This document shows, one piece after another, positions 22,433-34,789 of a DNA stretch of 64,000 nt. Under the pieces are notes generated by a model. That model searched no databases. It saw nothing but the letters and a program-made list of their open reading frames with translations, and was not told where the DNA came from. Positions within the stretch are counted from its first letter, which is position 1, and each line of letters opens with the position of its first letter. The DNA comes from Lophium mytilinum (taxonomy: Eukaryota > Ascomycota > Dothideomycetes > Mytilinidiales > Mytilinidiaceae). The position numbers were made by a program, and so were the translations under genes. The stretch is from the NCBI GenBank assembly GCA_010093605.1, contig MU004191.1, positions 985,832-1,049,831 on the forward strand, in the 5' to 3' direction.

Positions 22433-25400
22433 ATGGATCTGCCCAGAGTGCGGCTAGGGTCTCCGCTCCCAATCACTCCAAAGAAGCGGCCGCATGGCCT
22501 TGTCGACGACCTGTTGCAGCAATTTGGATCCGTGAACTCGCCTTCGTCCATTACCAAGGCCAGAAAAACCTCCATCGCCACCCCGATTACAAGTGAGCGC
22601 GAACGCCGACATCGCAAGTCGGACGGGGGCTACGTCGCATCAAGCTTGTCCAACACATCGTCTACCTCTACCTCGAAAACGCTTCCGATGCAGGATACGC
22701 CGCCTTCGGAGGACAAACCTAAAAATGAGAATGGCATGGAGGAAATGCAAATAGGGGACGACGCGGTCACGTCGGGACGCTCCATGAGGCCTCGTAGAGC
22801 GCAAACGCAGAGGAAGAGTGTGGAAGATCTGAAGGTCGAAGCATCACAGCGGCGGGAGTCGTCTAGCCGCCGCAGTACTCGAAATGCGAATAAGATTCTA
22901 GTTTCCGACACCCTCTTCGATGACTTCGAGGAACCTGCTAAGACTGTCAAACCGAAGCCTGATACAGCTCGCAATCGAGTGCGAGAGGAAATTGCGGCTC
23001 AGACAATGGTCAAGAGAGACAACTTCATCCTCGCACACAAGGACTATTTCCTGCCTCTTCTCCCTGAGACCAACTATGTCGCAAAGCTCGCTAGACAGGC
23101 CAGCTCGGAGCCTGCGATTTCCCATTATGTTGATTTCATCGAGCAGCCGAAAGGGTACGTCCTGATTTCCCACTGTGCGAACTATACAAAATGCTAATAC
23201 ATCTCAGTGTGAAAGCAGTGATGAAGCCGTACCAGCTCAGTGGCTTGTCTTTTCTTGTCCATATGTACAATAACGGAATGTCGGCCATGCTTGGCGATGA
23301 GATGGGACTGGGAAAGACGCTGCAGACTCTTTCACTGTTCCAGTATCTTGAGGAGCGCGATCAAGCCTCTGGAGCCGCATCCGCAGAGAAGAGACCTTTC
23401 CTAGTTGTCTGTCCGCTCAGTGTTCTTAGCTCGTGGGTTAGTGAAGCCCGCCGCTGGGTGCCTGACCTGAACGTTCTCCGTTTCCACGGACCATCAAGTC
23501 AGCGCGACCATCTGAAGAAGGTCGCAACCGGCCAAGAAGACTGGTTTGGTAATGAAACGAACCAGTCCAAAAAGAGAAAGGCAGACCGCAAGCTTGGAAA
23601 ACGCGTGTCGAAGTTACCCTCTGGAGGCGATAATAATGATTACAAAATCGTCATTACAACGTACGAGACGTTCATGTCTGAACAAAGCTGGTTCAAGAAA
23701 GCATTTGTTTGGCGTTATGCGGTCCTTGACGAAGGCCACAAGATCAAGAACATCGACACAAATATCTCGAAGGCTCTCCAAGGACTGAAAGCCGAGTATC
23801 GGCTCATCTTGACCGGCACGCCTCTTCAGAACAATCTTCACGAGATGTGGGCGCTTCTCCATTGGCTTTATCCCGAGGTTTTTATTGAAAAGACTGCCGA
23901 TCTCTTCAAGTCGTCCTTTGACTTGAGCAAAGGCCTTGTGAGTACTACAGTAATGGATGACGCTCGCCGACTCTTAGAGCTGGTCATGCTACGCCGGATG
24001 AAGAGCAGTCCCGGTGTCAACCTTGGTCTGCCACCCAAAGAGGAGATCCTGCTCTATGTGCCTCTCACTCCTATGCAGAGATTCTGGTACACTCGACTCC
24101 TGACTCGAGCAGGCGATGGTCTACTCCAAGATATCTTCACCGATGCCAAGGCTAAGGAGAAAGACGCATTAGTGAAAGATACAGTGGACGATCAAGAGTG
24201 GACAAAAATTGCAGAGATCGAAAAACATGCGGAAGACAAGTCGGATGAGTGGGCTGAGACCAGAGCAATCATGAAGCAGGCCATTCAGCAAGAGAAAGAG
24301 GATTTGACCACAAACTCCGCCTGGAAAAAGCTCATGAATCTCGTCATGCAATTGCGGAAATGCTGCAGTCATCCCTATCTTCTCCCTAATGCTGCGCCAG
24401 AGCCAAATGAGCTGGGGGAGCACGTCATCCGCGCGTCGGGCAAATTCATCGTTCTCGAGAAGCTACTAACGGAGGCCGTAATTACGAAAGGAAAGAAAGT
24501 CCTCATCTTCTCTTCCTTCACCAAGACGCTGAATTGGTGTGAAGACCTTCTTGCCCTGATGGGCGGTAGAGGAAGTTCCTTCAAATACCTTCGATTCGAT
24601 GGTCACACAGGCCGAGCGCGCCGCAATCTAGGCATCCGTATGTTTAACGACGTAGACTCGGCTTACAAGGTTATGCTGCTTTCCACTCGTGCTGGCGGGC
24701 TAGGCATCAATTTGGCCACTGCCAGCGATGTCATCTTCATGGATGAAGATTGGAACCCTCAAATCACTTTGCAGGCCGAAGCACGCGCACATCGTATTGG
24801 GCAGACCAAGCCTGTTACTATCTACAAACTTTGTACCCAAGGCACCGTCGAAGAGCAAATGATGGGTCGCATCCGGAAGAAACTTTATCTTTCCGCTAAA
24901 ATCACGGAGTCGATGCGAACTATCCATGGCAACAACACTCAAAAGAAAAAGCAGAAAAAGGGTCGCGTGGAGTCAAATGAAGATGATGCACCTATGCTCG
25001 ACACGTCACAACTGATGTCACTTGTTCGCCGGGGGGCTCAGACCTTGTCGCATCCTCAGATTGATGTAACAGAGATGTTGAGCTGGGACTTTGCTACGAT
25101 GATCGAGAAATGTCGCGACAAGCCTCTTGATCCGCACGTGCATCCAGAGGGTGCTTCATCTAGCCGTGTAGACGAAGAAAAGTGGCTTTCGGTCATGGAG
25201 AAAGTTGAGTGTGCTGTCTTCGACGGCAAACGGTACCAGCGTGAAAAGGATGTAGAATCTAAGACCAACATCCTTCCCACGGAAGTCACGCGCGAAGACC
25301 GCCGAAAAGGCAAAAATACCACCGTCAAAGTTGGTGGCTACTACATTAGTAAGGAGTCCATGGGTTGTGCCGATTGGGAGGCCGTTCCGACATTCGCTGG

Positions 25401-26434
25401 CAAGGACCCTCGTCTTGCCGAACCTAAGCGCCAAAAGAAGCAGGTCGTCAATCACGAAGAACATTGCCATGTTTGCTATGACGGCGGTGAGATAATTTTG
25501 TGCTCGGGCTGCCCGCGAACGTAAGTTTGGAGATCAGGCAAATTCAAGAGTAAAAAACCCAAGCTAACCTTTTCCAGGTATCATCAAGACTGTCTAAAAG
25601 AACATACCAAGGCTAATCCACACGCCTGGAACGGTTTCTACTGTCCACAGCACGAGTGCTCTGATTGCGGAAAGAAGACCACCGATGCTGGAGGCCTGAT
25701 CTTCCGTTGCAGATGGTGCCCACGTGGATATTGTGAAGGTATGTGGCAAGACTCCCATTTTTATTGAAGGATGGACACTGACAGTCTTTTAAGATTGCCT
25801 TGATTGGGACAAGACGAAGCTTATCGGCGAGAATCTTCCTGAATACGAGATGCTTGGTATGCCCGAGAACGAGCAAGCCTACTATATCAACTGCCCAGGG
25901 TGCACCGATTGGGGCAATGCAGACGATGAAGCTAAGGAGTGGTTCACCTCAACCGAGCGACGATACTCGACCGACTACACGGCCTGGCGTGAGCAGCAAG
26001 AAGTCGAGCATCAAATGTACCAAGAGCAAATGGCACAGCTGAAACTTGACGAGGCGAATCAGAGTAGCTTCAAAGAAGAGGAAGAGCAACAGGAGGAGAT
26101 GCTTCCACTTGGCATTGATTACGATGAATTAGGCTCGGATGACATGGAGTACGAGGAGACACGCGGCACCAGCGAGCAACTTTCGAGCCTCGACGAACCT
26201 CCGAGCCTATCTGATTCTGTAGCTGAGACGCCTGCCACGGTAGAGAGCGGTCTTTCAACGCCAAAGCTGAGGTTGAAGTTTGGGATTGCTAACAACGCCA
26301 AGAAGGACCTCAGAAAGAAGCGAAAGGTTTTCCACGACGACGACCAGGATGATGATGAGAGTGGTTTGTGGGATACGGCTTCTGATCCCCTTACCACAGC
26401 GGCTAAGAAGGTGAAGGTCAGTGGACGGTCTTGA
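22433..26434 (+). CDS. SNF2-family chromatin-remodelling ATPase with C-terminal PHD finger
   Basis: Exons 22433-23154, 23208-25520, 25578-25738 and 25794-26434 give 1,278 aa. Residues 1-~240 are basic and Ser-rich. The SNF2 ATPase follows, with Walker A DEMGLGKT (~271) and DEGH box (~414), then the helicase-C domain (~670-780) ending in RAHRIGQTKPV. A Lys-rich linker leads to a PHD finger from ~993 (HCHVCYDGGEIILCSGCPRT, continuing YHQDC across intron 2). A second Cys-rich zinc region follows (CSDCGKKT, CRWCPRGYCEDC), then an acidic tail with a basic KKRK cluster. The protein remodels nucleosomes in the nucleus. No chromodomain, bromodomain or SANT/SLIDE is visible, so it is neither classic CHD nor ISWI. 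The PHD plus SNF2 order recalls Mit1-like SHREC remodellers (inference). Confidence 0.9.
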
Positions 26435-27295
26435 TAGGACTACTCGTTCTCAAGATTCGGTGGCTTATACGCCAGCGGCTCTTGCGACAAAGATGCGTTA
26501 CGGTCCTGCGAAGACGTGGTGCGATCAGCAGTGTGCATCACCCTCGGTATTTCTGGATCGGTGTGCTTTGCTTACATGTGGTATCGAGACCGCTTCTGTA
26601 CATGCACGCACTGATGTACGTGATTTTGTCACCAGCAGCTGCTATTCTCGGCCATTATGGGTTTCTGGTTTCTTAGTTTGGGCCCTGAGGGTGCATATGT
26701 CAAGGTATACCCCATTGTATTATATACGGAGCATCTGCTGCAGCAAGTCACTTTGGCTTTTAGTAGTCACAACACTGTCCGAGTGGACGCTGCGTTGCAT
26801 AAATCTGAACCAATAAAGGAACAGAATTAAATCAGATTCAATGAACTGGTCTTTGTGCCGTGAGGAGTGATGCTTGGGCCATGCGATGATCGTGAGTGGT
26901 CCTCCCGCTCACTAATCGATCCACCAGCGAATTGCACAATTTCACATCTAATTCCGCAAGGTTTTCTACGTTGGTACGCTGGGCAATGCGGGGCATGCTG
27001 ACGACGACTTTGGCCGGGTTTGCCGGTACGCTGGAAGCAGATTGTTTGGTCTGTATGCAATACGGTCTGATTTCTCGACTCCGGGACTCTTTGCATCCGG
27101 CCCCTTGTAAAATGAGGGACTTACTTCCCCATCAAAAATGGGGTACCTTCTACAAAATTTATTGCTCACTTGATTCCATTTGCTCTCTAAAGCGCTTTTC
27201 GCCGTCATACTTGAGACTTTCTGTTCCTGTTTTGTGTTTGGAAATCAAGAGTAGTTTTGCTTTCATTGATAGTTGCGAACTGTTCTCCACCAATC
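26435..27295. other. Intergenic, 3' UTR and erg2 promoter
   Basis: No gene or repeat is supported. Open frames on both strands are short and lack family similarity. Confidence 0.5.
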
Positions 27296-28125
27296 ATGCG
27301 CTTCCGCACCGGCGCCATCCTCATCGGTGCTCTAGCAGCACTCATCAGCCTCTACTCCGTCCTGGAAGCGCGTCTCTCAGACTTTTATATCTTCGATTCG
27401 CCATCCCTCCACGCACTCGCTCGCGAAGCGATCACTAACCATGGCAACGACACCGCTGCTATGGTGCGCTACATCGTCGATGACCTCTCGCAAAAGCACC
27501 CGAAGAACATCAATCTAGAAGAAGAATGGGTCTTCAACAACGCCGGTGGTGCGATGGGCGCGATGTATATCCTCCATGCGAGTGAGTAACGCGAGCGTCA
27601 CGTGATATCGCAACTACTCCTACATCTACAGTAGACCCTAGCTTCTGACATCCATGTTCTAAGAGCCTAGTAAATTAACAATCGTTCCTAGGTGTAACAG
27701 AGTATGTCATTATCTTCGGTGAGTCCACTCCCAGCCAACTTGTCCTGCTCAAACCTGAATTCGAACTAAAAACTACCCCAGGCACAGCCGTTGGCACCGA
27801 AGGCCACTCAGGCCGCCACCCCGTTGACAACTTCTTCCACATCCTCACCGGGACGCAAACTGCCTACACACCCGGCCCCGGGTCTTTCCTACCAGAAGTA
27901 TATCCGCCCGGAAGTATGCACTACATGCCCCGCGGCACGGTCCAGCAGTATAAGATGGACAGCACGTGCTTCGCGCTCGAATACTCGAGGGGTTGGATCC
28001 CGCCGATGCTGTTCTTTGGGCTGGCAGATATGGTGACGAGTACGCTGGATTTCCAGAATATATGGCGTACAGGGTTGATCACGGCGCGGGAGATGGGGCG
28101 GAATTTGGGGGCTGGGAAGTTTTAG
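27296..28125 (+). CDS. erg2: C-8 sterol isomerase (ERG2/sigma-1 family)
   Basis: Exons 27296-27581, 27692-27718 and 27782-28125 give 218 aa, matching the family length. The middle exon is only 27 nt; both flanking introns (110 and 63 nt) use GTGAGT donors. The protein has an N-terminal membrane helix (residues ~4-24), then NNAGGAMGAMYILHASVTEY, GTAVGTEGHSGRH and LPEVYPPGSMHYMPRG, which are signature stretches of Erg2. The enzyme shifts the delta-8 double bond to delta-7 in ergosterol synthesis at the ER and is the target of morpholine fungicides. Both His and acidic residues expected in the active pocket (EGHSGRH, a Glu/Asp-rich C-terminal half) are present. Confidence 0.93.
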
Positions 28126-29381
28126 AGTGGCTAGGAGAGGGTGTGGCTGGGGGGTTTCGGGGCGGAGGGGTTAATGTCTAATCTGAGCTCAGATCGCAGA
28201 TTTGTGTGAATGGTATCAAGCCTTGATTGGGCCAGTTCGTTCCGAGGGGCTTCACTGCGTTACCGTGGATGCCCTTAGGTTGTGCCATGGACTGAGGTTG
28301 TTCGGCTGATTTCCGGTATGTACTATAAGTGTAAATTTAAACCTTGTGGACCGCAGTCCTTCCATCTGGCACTGTTGGAAAGTCGCATTGGAAAACTAGT
28401 GTGTGTCTTGATCGGCCTGACACGAACCTTGGCAGACGGTCTTGGGCGGTGGTAGATCAATATAAATTAGCTAGACATGTGTCTCCTCGCTCCAGGGTCT
28501 TGTCTGCATCGACTCACCAGAAAAAAGTGGCAGCGCCAATGGATATTAGTAATAGGCGAGAGCCTCCAGTGTCGGCTGCTTCACTTCCACCGGTGTACCT
28601 ATCAACTTCGTACGGACTGAACACTACGGAATACCGTGCGCGAAACAAGGGCTTTTGTGTGTGAAATCCCCTGTTCTACGCACGGTAGTGTTCAGTCCGC
28701 ACAAGGCGGGACGTCCCGACCTTATCTTAAAATAGAACAATCTTCGCGGCGTAACTTGAACCTGATTAGCGTCTGCCGGAGGATATGCAATCCTTCAGCC
28801 CCGAGAACGTCCTTCATCTCCTTGATCCTCCAGCACACGTGCTTGGCGGAATCCTTCCCAGCTCGCTTCCGTTCTGTTGGAAGTGTTTGGCAGGGAACAA
28901 ACTTGCTGCCTGAATGATCAGAATGCTCGCTGACAACTGCTGTGTCGAAGTATCTTAGCCCCAACATTTAGCCCCCAAATTGACAAGGCTGCGAGGCTAG
29001 CTAAAGTGAAACTCCCTGCCGCACTTGGTGCCTGGCGCGATAAAGCCAGGTCGTTCCCTGTAGAGTACGTCACTCGGCTTCGGTCCGCGTTCATCTGGTT
29101 GGACAACAGCTGGATGTCTGCAAATCAGCGCCTACGGGCTCCTTGAAACCAACGTGCAGTCTTGGCGAAAGTCCGCAGCCCTGCAGCCTTGAAAGCTGGG
29201 AGTGCGCACATGGGGTGTGGTTGAACGTGCTGCTCGCAGGGCCTAGCTATGGTTCGGTTCTCTTGAATCCTTCTCGCGCAGCTTCTTCCTTAAAGCTAGT
29301 TCTAACGACCTTTTTCTGCTTTTTGCCCTTTTCCGTGCTGGTCGCAGTCGGGATCTCTGTTGAGATCCATAGATCGGATCC
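28126..29381. other. Intergenic region with one inverted repeat
   Basis: 1.26 kb between erg2 and the DUF6536 gene. It contains the inverted repeat at 28613-28699 and no supportable gene. Confidence 0.5.
28613..28699. repeat. Imperfect inverted repeat / hairpin
   Basis: The arm cggactgaacactac starting at 28613 pairs with gtagtgttcagtccg ending at 28699. Inner parts (accgtgcg versus cgcacggt) also pair, with a 7-nt insertion in the left arm and a loop of ~16 nt. It may be the remnant of a small MITE-like element. Confidence 0.6.
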
Positions 29382-32300
29382 ATGGCTGGGGCGTACAGCT
29401 ATGATTCTCTTCCGCCGTTATACGAGTCTCAGGACTTAGCAGAGTAAGCGCTGATTCCACAGCGATCTTTTAGGCAAACAATTAGGCTTATAAAAAACTT
29501 CTATAGTGGGCGCGAATACTCCTTGGACTTGGCATCGACTCTATATTCCCCAGATCCGCGACAATCAGGATCCGACTCTCCTCTATCGAAGAACGTTGAT
29601 GTCAAAGATGGTGCCAGTATACATAGTACCTCGACGGGTTACTCGACTTCATCCTCAAGCTTCGAAAAGCTCAAGCATGGGCTCGGACTAAAGTCACTTC
29701 GGCGCAAGGCCGTAGGAAGCTGGAGGCTAAGCAAGACCAAGCGTGCTTGTGAGACCGAATATGTTCGCGTGGGAAAGGGTTGGTGGCAGGATCAGCTCCT
29801 GTCTGATCGATCTATCCGAGGAATGGCTGCCCTAACGGCCATGTTCGCCATCGCTATGGTATGCTTGAACTTCCTTTACATATTGCTATATGTGATTGGC
29901 GCCAGTGTCTCTGTGCTAAACCTCGTAGATTGTTATTATGGCTACCAATGCAGGCGCGTTCAGGAACCGGCCAAACAGGAATTCCACGTCTGTCGGCGGG
30001 AACGAGCAATCATGTAAAAGTGTGCAGCGTACGAACTCGGCTTTGCTCATAATCATCAACATTGCCGCGACTATGGTTCTAGGAATGTCCAATACGTACC
30101 AGCAGATGGTGACGAGTTTGAAAGTCGGGGACATCAAATACGTCCTATCGTATGTCCTCGTCCCATCCAAAATCCTTGTCTAAAGCTAACCTGAAACACA
30201 GAAAATATGGCGATACACGGGTTGGCACAAATTCCCCCTTCGCCATTAATCACAAGCGTGAAGGAAAGCTCAATGCTTGGCTGGCATGGTTACTTCTTAT
30301 CTGCACATCGCTGCCTGTGCATTTCCGTATGTACGTTTCAGTCTAATTACCCTGTGTCCATACTAACAGAAGCTACAGTCGCTAATAGCTTGATCGGACC
30401 ATCTTTGGTGTTCACCCCACCAAAAGCCGTTGAGTACAATGCCACTACCATCACAGGCTACAGGTCTTACAGCTACTCTGACAACTCGATCACGGCCGAA
30501 AACTCCTTCCTCTGCTGGAGCGCCTTACGGACCGGCATATCCAGGTTTCCTGCCGATAGCTATGGCCGGTTAGGTTTGTTCGATCAGATGGATGATTCGA
30601 GCTATTATAGCTCGAGCGCAACGAACTACGGCCGGATAGTTGTCGCCTACGACAAAGGAAACTGCAGCAGTCTCGTAAACAACACCAACGTTATACAAGC
30701 GCAAAGCGAATACAACAGAACGCTCGAGTATACGCAATTCGAGGTTGGAAGCTGCCTCTTGGGCACTAACGTTTTTTGTGATCTCCACGAGCCATCAACT
30801 GGAGCCTGCCGATTAAACATTCGGATGCAAGCTGCCTTCATACTGGGCGGATGTCTTGTTATCAAAGCGATTTATATGATCGCAGTCAACCTGATTGCTC
30901 GCGGAAAGGTTAAGCGGCAATGTTTGACATTTGGCGACGTCATTGTAGCCTCGGCGTCGGACCCTGAGCTTCGAGTGAAAGACGAGTGTAGGCCTATCAA
31001 TCTATATTTCAAATGTTGCTTGCTGATTATGACTAGGTATGGTTAATGCAGCTGAAAGTTATCGCAGGTACATATTACCCCAACATTACTCTCCTGCCCA
31101 GAACTGGACTACTTACTGAGACATCTCTACGATAGGCAGACTGATCATACCTGTCACAAACACTGCACGGCCGAACCCTCTACAACTGGGGACGAAATCG
31201 GACATTGTCAAAAGTGCAAAAAGTTTAACGTTGTGAACAAATTCGTTCCTCTTCCTCAGCCTACCATTGTAAGATAAAAGCAGCATATTCTAACCTTGAT
31301 CTGCCACCACTAACGACTTACCCAGGCCACCAAGATCAAGAAGTCTCTTATCAGCAATCTCGGAAATACAGCACTCACACAAATGTCAGTCAATCATCTT
31401 CCCGGTCTCCGCTAACAGTAGCTGACAAACCCGAAAGGGCTCTCCTGTTCATCTGTAGTTTAGCTATGCTGATGGGCTCCATCGTTGTAGCTTACATGGC
31501 CGGCTCTTCGTTTAGCTACCAGAAAGCCAATTGTAAGACCAGGTACGACCGCATGTACGAAACTTACTGCAACGAATCCGATACAACAAGGCTTGCTCAA
31601 GTTTCGGGCGGGTGGGGAGGCTTCAATTCCTCTTTGCAGGCCGCCTCGCTTCCCCCGGACAAGCTTTCAAGTGAACTGCTAAGCTTCTGCATCAGTAACG
31701 GAGCACAGTACGTCCATGAGCCTACGCCTCCCAGCTGAAGTTTGGCTAAAATGTCTGCAGATTCGTTTACTCGCTACTTTATCTCATGCTCATTTACAAC
31801 ATCACATTGATATGCCAGGAGAAGGATTGGGGGGATCTCGAAACACGTCGGCGTCATCTACGCTGCACGATTGTAACCGGGGAAGCATTCCGTGAAGATT
31901 ATTTACTGCAACTGCCAAAATATGTCCTGTTTCCAATAATGGGTTACAGTGTACTCACACACTGGATGATCGGCGAGGCTCTCCAAACACAAGAAAGTGT
32001 CTGGCGTGACACCAAAGGCGACCATCCAATCGAGCACTCACAATACATCGTAAGTCGACTTCCTGAACCTCTGTCTGACTATATGACTGATCAGAGTAGA
32101 TCGTCTACGCAGCGTACCCCCTATGGGCAGCAACCGTCTTAATACTCTTCATGACTGGACTCTGCTGGTGGGCGTTCACGTATCGTCGAGAAGGCTTCAT
32201 CCCTCAGATGTTTGGTTCGCTACGGGCTTGCTGCGCCGCAACTTCCGAGCTGGATGATTTTACTCCAGATGGAATCCAATGGGGAGATCTAGGCGCTGGC

Positions 32301-32432
32301 GAGAAATTTCGGCATGCGGGTCTATCGGCAGAGCCTGTGGGCAAAATCCATCCGAATGAATTATACGCGGGTCGTGGGGAGCATAGCAAGCAGACTTCTG
32401 GACCGGTGCGGAGGCTGGTGCACGACGATTGA
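29382..32432 (+). CDS. DUF6536-family multi-pass membrane protein
   Basis: Eleven exons: 29382-29443, 29507-29858, 29929-30149, 30202-30326, 30379-30987, 31037-31067, 31136-31268, 31326-31384, 31438-31707, 31761-32049, 32100-32432. Together they encode 827 aa. All ten introns are 49-70 nt with GT/AG ends and consistent phase; one exon is only 31 nt. Landmarks of the fungal DUF6536 domain are in order: KGWWQDQLLSDRSIRGMAAL before helix 1, then NIAATMVLGMSNTYQQMVTS, YGDTRVGTNSPFAINHKREG and PVHFLANSLIGPS. Several further helices lie in the C-terminal half. The ~60-residue N-terminus is Ser/Tyr-rich, and a Cys/His-rich loop (HTCHKHC, CQKCKKF) sits between helices. Function of the family is unknown; membrane location is clear from the helices. 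Confidence 0.85.
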
Positions 32433-32793
32433 CTGAGGTGGTAGGGAGATCTCATGTGATGCATTGGATCTATATGATCTGCTTTGGCTTGATCTCTTCA
32501 GGAATGAACGTTTTATACCCGTTTGGTATTGGTAATGGTAACTCAGATAATGTGCGACGGGTGACGGGAATGGACCTAGAAACATTTACACTTAGATAGA
32601 CATACGAGGGTGCGTTAAGAGGAATGAACAGCATCCATCTTCGACGTTCGCAATACCGTCAAATTCATTTGTGAGATGAAGGTAATAAATCACGTGCCGC
32701 TGACCTAAACGCCAAGTCGCACCCTTGCCAAAAGTATTTCCTCAATCTGATACCACACCAACTCTCACACTTCCATACACAAAACCACCCACA
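32433..32793. other. Intergenic, rrp7 promoter
   Basis: Short spacer between two genes on the same strand, with no feature I can support. Confidence 0.45.
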
Positions 32794-33871
32794 ATGCCGT
32801 CCGCCAAACCGAACCCCAAATCGCGAAACCATAGGGTCCCTACCTCCGTCTCCTCCTTCACAATCCTCCCCCTCACGCTCCCCCCACTTCCAGCTCTCAA
32901 ATCGCAACCATCAACCCCACACTACCTCTACATCCAACCGCACGACCCTAAACTCCCGGAGCCCGATACCGAGCGCAGTCTTTTCATCGCCAACGTCCCC
33001 ATTGATGCTACCGAGGGCGCAATTCGCGACCTCTTCGCGGACCAGCTCGGCGGCGGGCGAGTAGAGCGCGTAGTGTTTGAAGCCAGTGTACCGAGCTATG
33101 CGGCGCTGAACACCAATCAGGCCGATGGGACTAGGGGTGAGCGGAGGGGCAAGAAGAGGAAGAGGGGCGTGGTCAGTGAAGACAAGGTGGGGGTAGTTGA
33201 AGATGCGGAGACGGCGCTGCCCCGCGTTTGGGAGCGCGGGCTGTGTGTTAGTGGGAGCAGTGCGGTAGTTGTCTTTGTGGATCGGGCGAGTGCAAAGGGG
33301 GCATGGGTGGCGCTGAGGGCAGCTGTCAAAGGGGGCGAGGAGGTGGTGTGGAGGGGCGAAGGGGGTTTAGGGGAGAAGAGTGAGTTCGATATTCATGCGT
33401 TGCAAGGAAGATTGCTAATGAGATGCTATAGGATACCGGAACCATCATTCCCTAACTTTCCCACCCCGAGCTACGCTTCAGAAGTCGATAAACGCCTACC
33501 TCACGGCGTTTACAGAGGCCGAGGCCATGAGAGACCGCCTACGTGCGAAACAACGCGCTGTGCCAGATGAAGACGGATTCGTTACTGTTGTTCGTGGCGG
33601 ACGAATCGGGCCAGCTAGGATGGAGGAAGCCCAGGCAGCCAAGGAGAAGGCGGAGGAGAAGGATAAGAAGAGAGTTGCCAAAGATGACTTCTACAGATTC
33701 CAAACGCGGGAGAAGAAGAAGGAGAGGGAGATGGACCTGCGGCGGAAATTTGAGGAGGACAGGAAGAAGGTGCAAGAAATGAGGGAAAGGAGGGGCAAAG
33801 TCGTGGTAAGTGGATCCTTCGAATCGTTTTGAACGCAGATTTGGCTAATGTTTCTCTAGCCTATGTCATGA
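32794..33871 (+). CDS. rrp7: Ribosomal RNA-processing protein 7
   Basis: Exons 32794-33379, 33432-33805 and a 12-nt terminal exon 33860-33871 give 323 aa. The N-terminal RRM-like region has HYLYIQPHDPKLP and SLFIANVPIDATE. A Lys/Arg-rich insertion (KKRKRG) follows. After intron 1 (GTGAGT donor, CTATAG acceptor) the chain reads FPPRATLQKSINAYLTAF, then VPDEDGFVTVVRGGRIG and a charged coiled-coil tail (KKKEREMDLRRKFEEDRKK). These are the conserved C-terminal features of Rrp7, which acts with the UTP-C/CURI complex in early 40S assembly in the nucleolus. The final intron is less certain: reading through its GTAAGT donor would add nine residues and end at 33832. Confidence 0.9.
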
Positions 33872-34789
33872 TTATGATACCCATTCTAGAAGAACATGGT
33901 TGGAGCGCATATATGAGCAGCTCTTGGTCACGGGAGTCCCTACCTAGAATATAGGAACGGCAGTATTGCCTCAAGAAAGGATACACAACGATCACCTCGG
34001 TGTGTCAGACAGTAATGGGGAACTAAGCCAACCTCTTCGCGGACTATAGACCGTAATTGACACAACTTTTCAACCGCCATCAAGACACCGAGGCATCCAA
34101 CTTCTCCACTGCAACCTTATGTGATATGCGACTTTAAATACGCCATCTGCACCAAGTGTGACTGATGAAGCATCAGAGCTGCTAATATAGCCTCATACCC
34201 TAGACGAGGCTACAACCTATATTCTTGAGCAGAGGCTCCTTGTCCATTTCTTCGAACGGCCTTCGCAGAATCTTATTCAAGAGCTCCATGGCCGGAACGA
34301 GCAACTCGGCACGTGCTGATCAGGTTTTAGATACCCCTATAAAAACGCTGAGATAGGCTCCCCGCGACACCCTTGTGTCCTCACATGCTCAACATCTCAA
34401 CCGACTAACGAACGCGCTACAACTTGCTATAGGATATGTAATACAAGCATCTCCAAATCAAAATACCAGATAACTATCCGATGTTGAGGTCTTCGGGCAT
34501 CCGGGCATGCAAAACCTCACCGAATGCGGAACGCTACCTCGGCAGTTCTTGGCCCTTCACATGGCAGTGACGAAATCCGGGGAAGGTCATGCTGCACTTT
34601 CTCCCGGCGCACTCCATATAAACGCCTTTCACAAGCCATTTTCTGACCTCTATACCCTTCTGTTAACCTTCAGCTTCCGCTCCCTATCATAACTATTCAA
34701 CCCTCTTCCACCCACTGCAGACTCGCCCAACACTCCCGCCCACGTCTCACACCACTGGACAAAGCCTCCCACAATCCACCACATCTACA
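33872..34789. other. Intergenic, promoter of the SCP2 gene
   Basis: 918 bp. TATA-like words occur at 34338-34344 and 34617-34622. No gene is supported; the short frame at 34507-34692 looks accidental. Confidence 0.45.
34617..34622 (+). promoter_or_regulatory. TATA box of the SCP2 gene
   Basis: TATAAA lies 168 nt upstream of the ATG at 34790, a plausible distance given a C/T-rich 5' UTR between. Confidence 0.35.
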
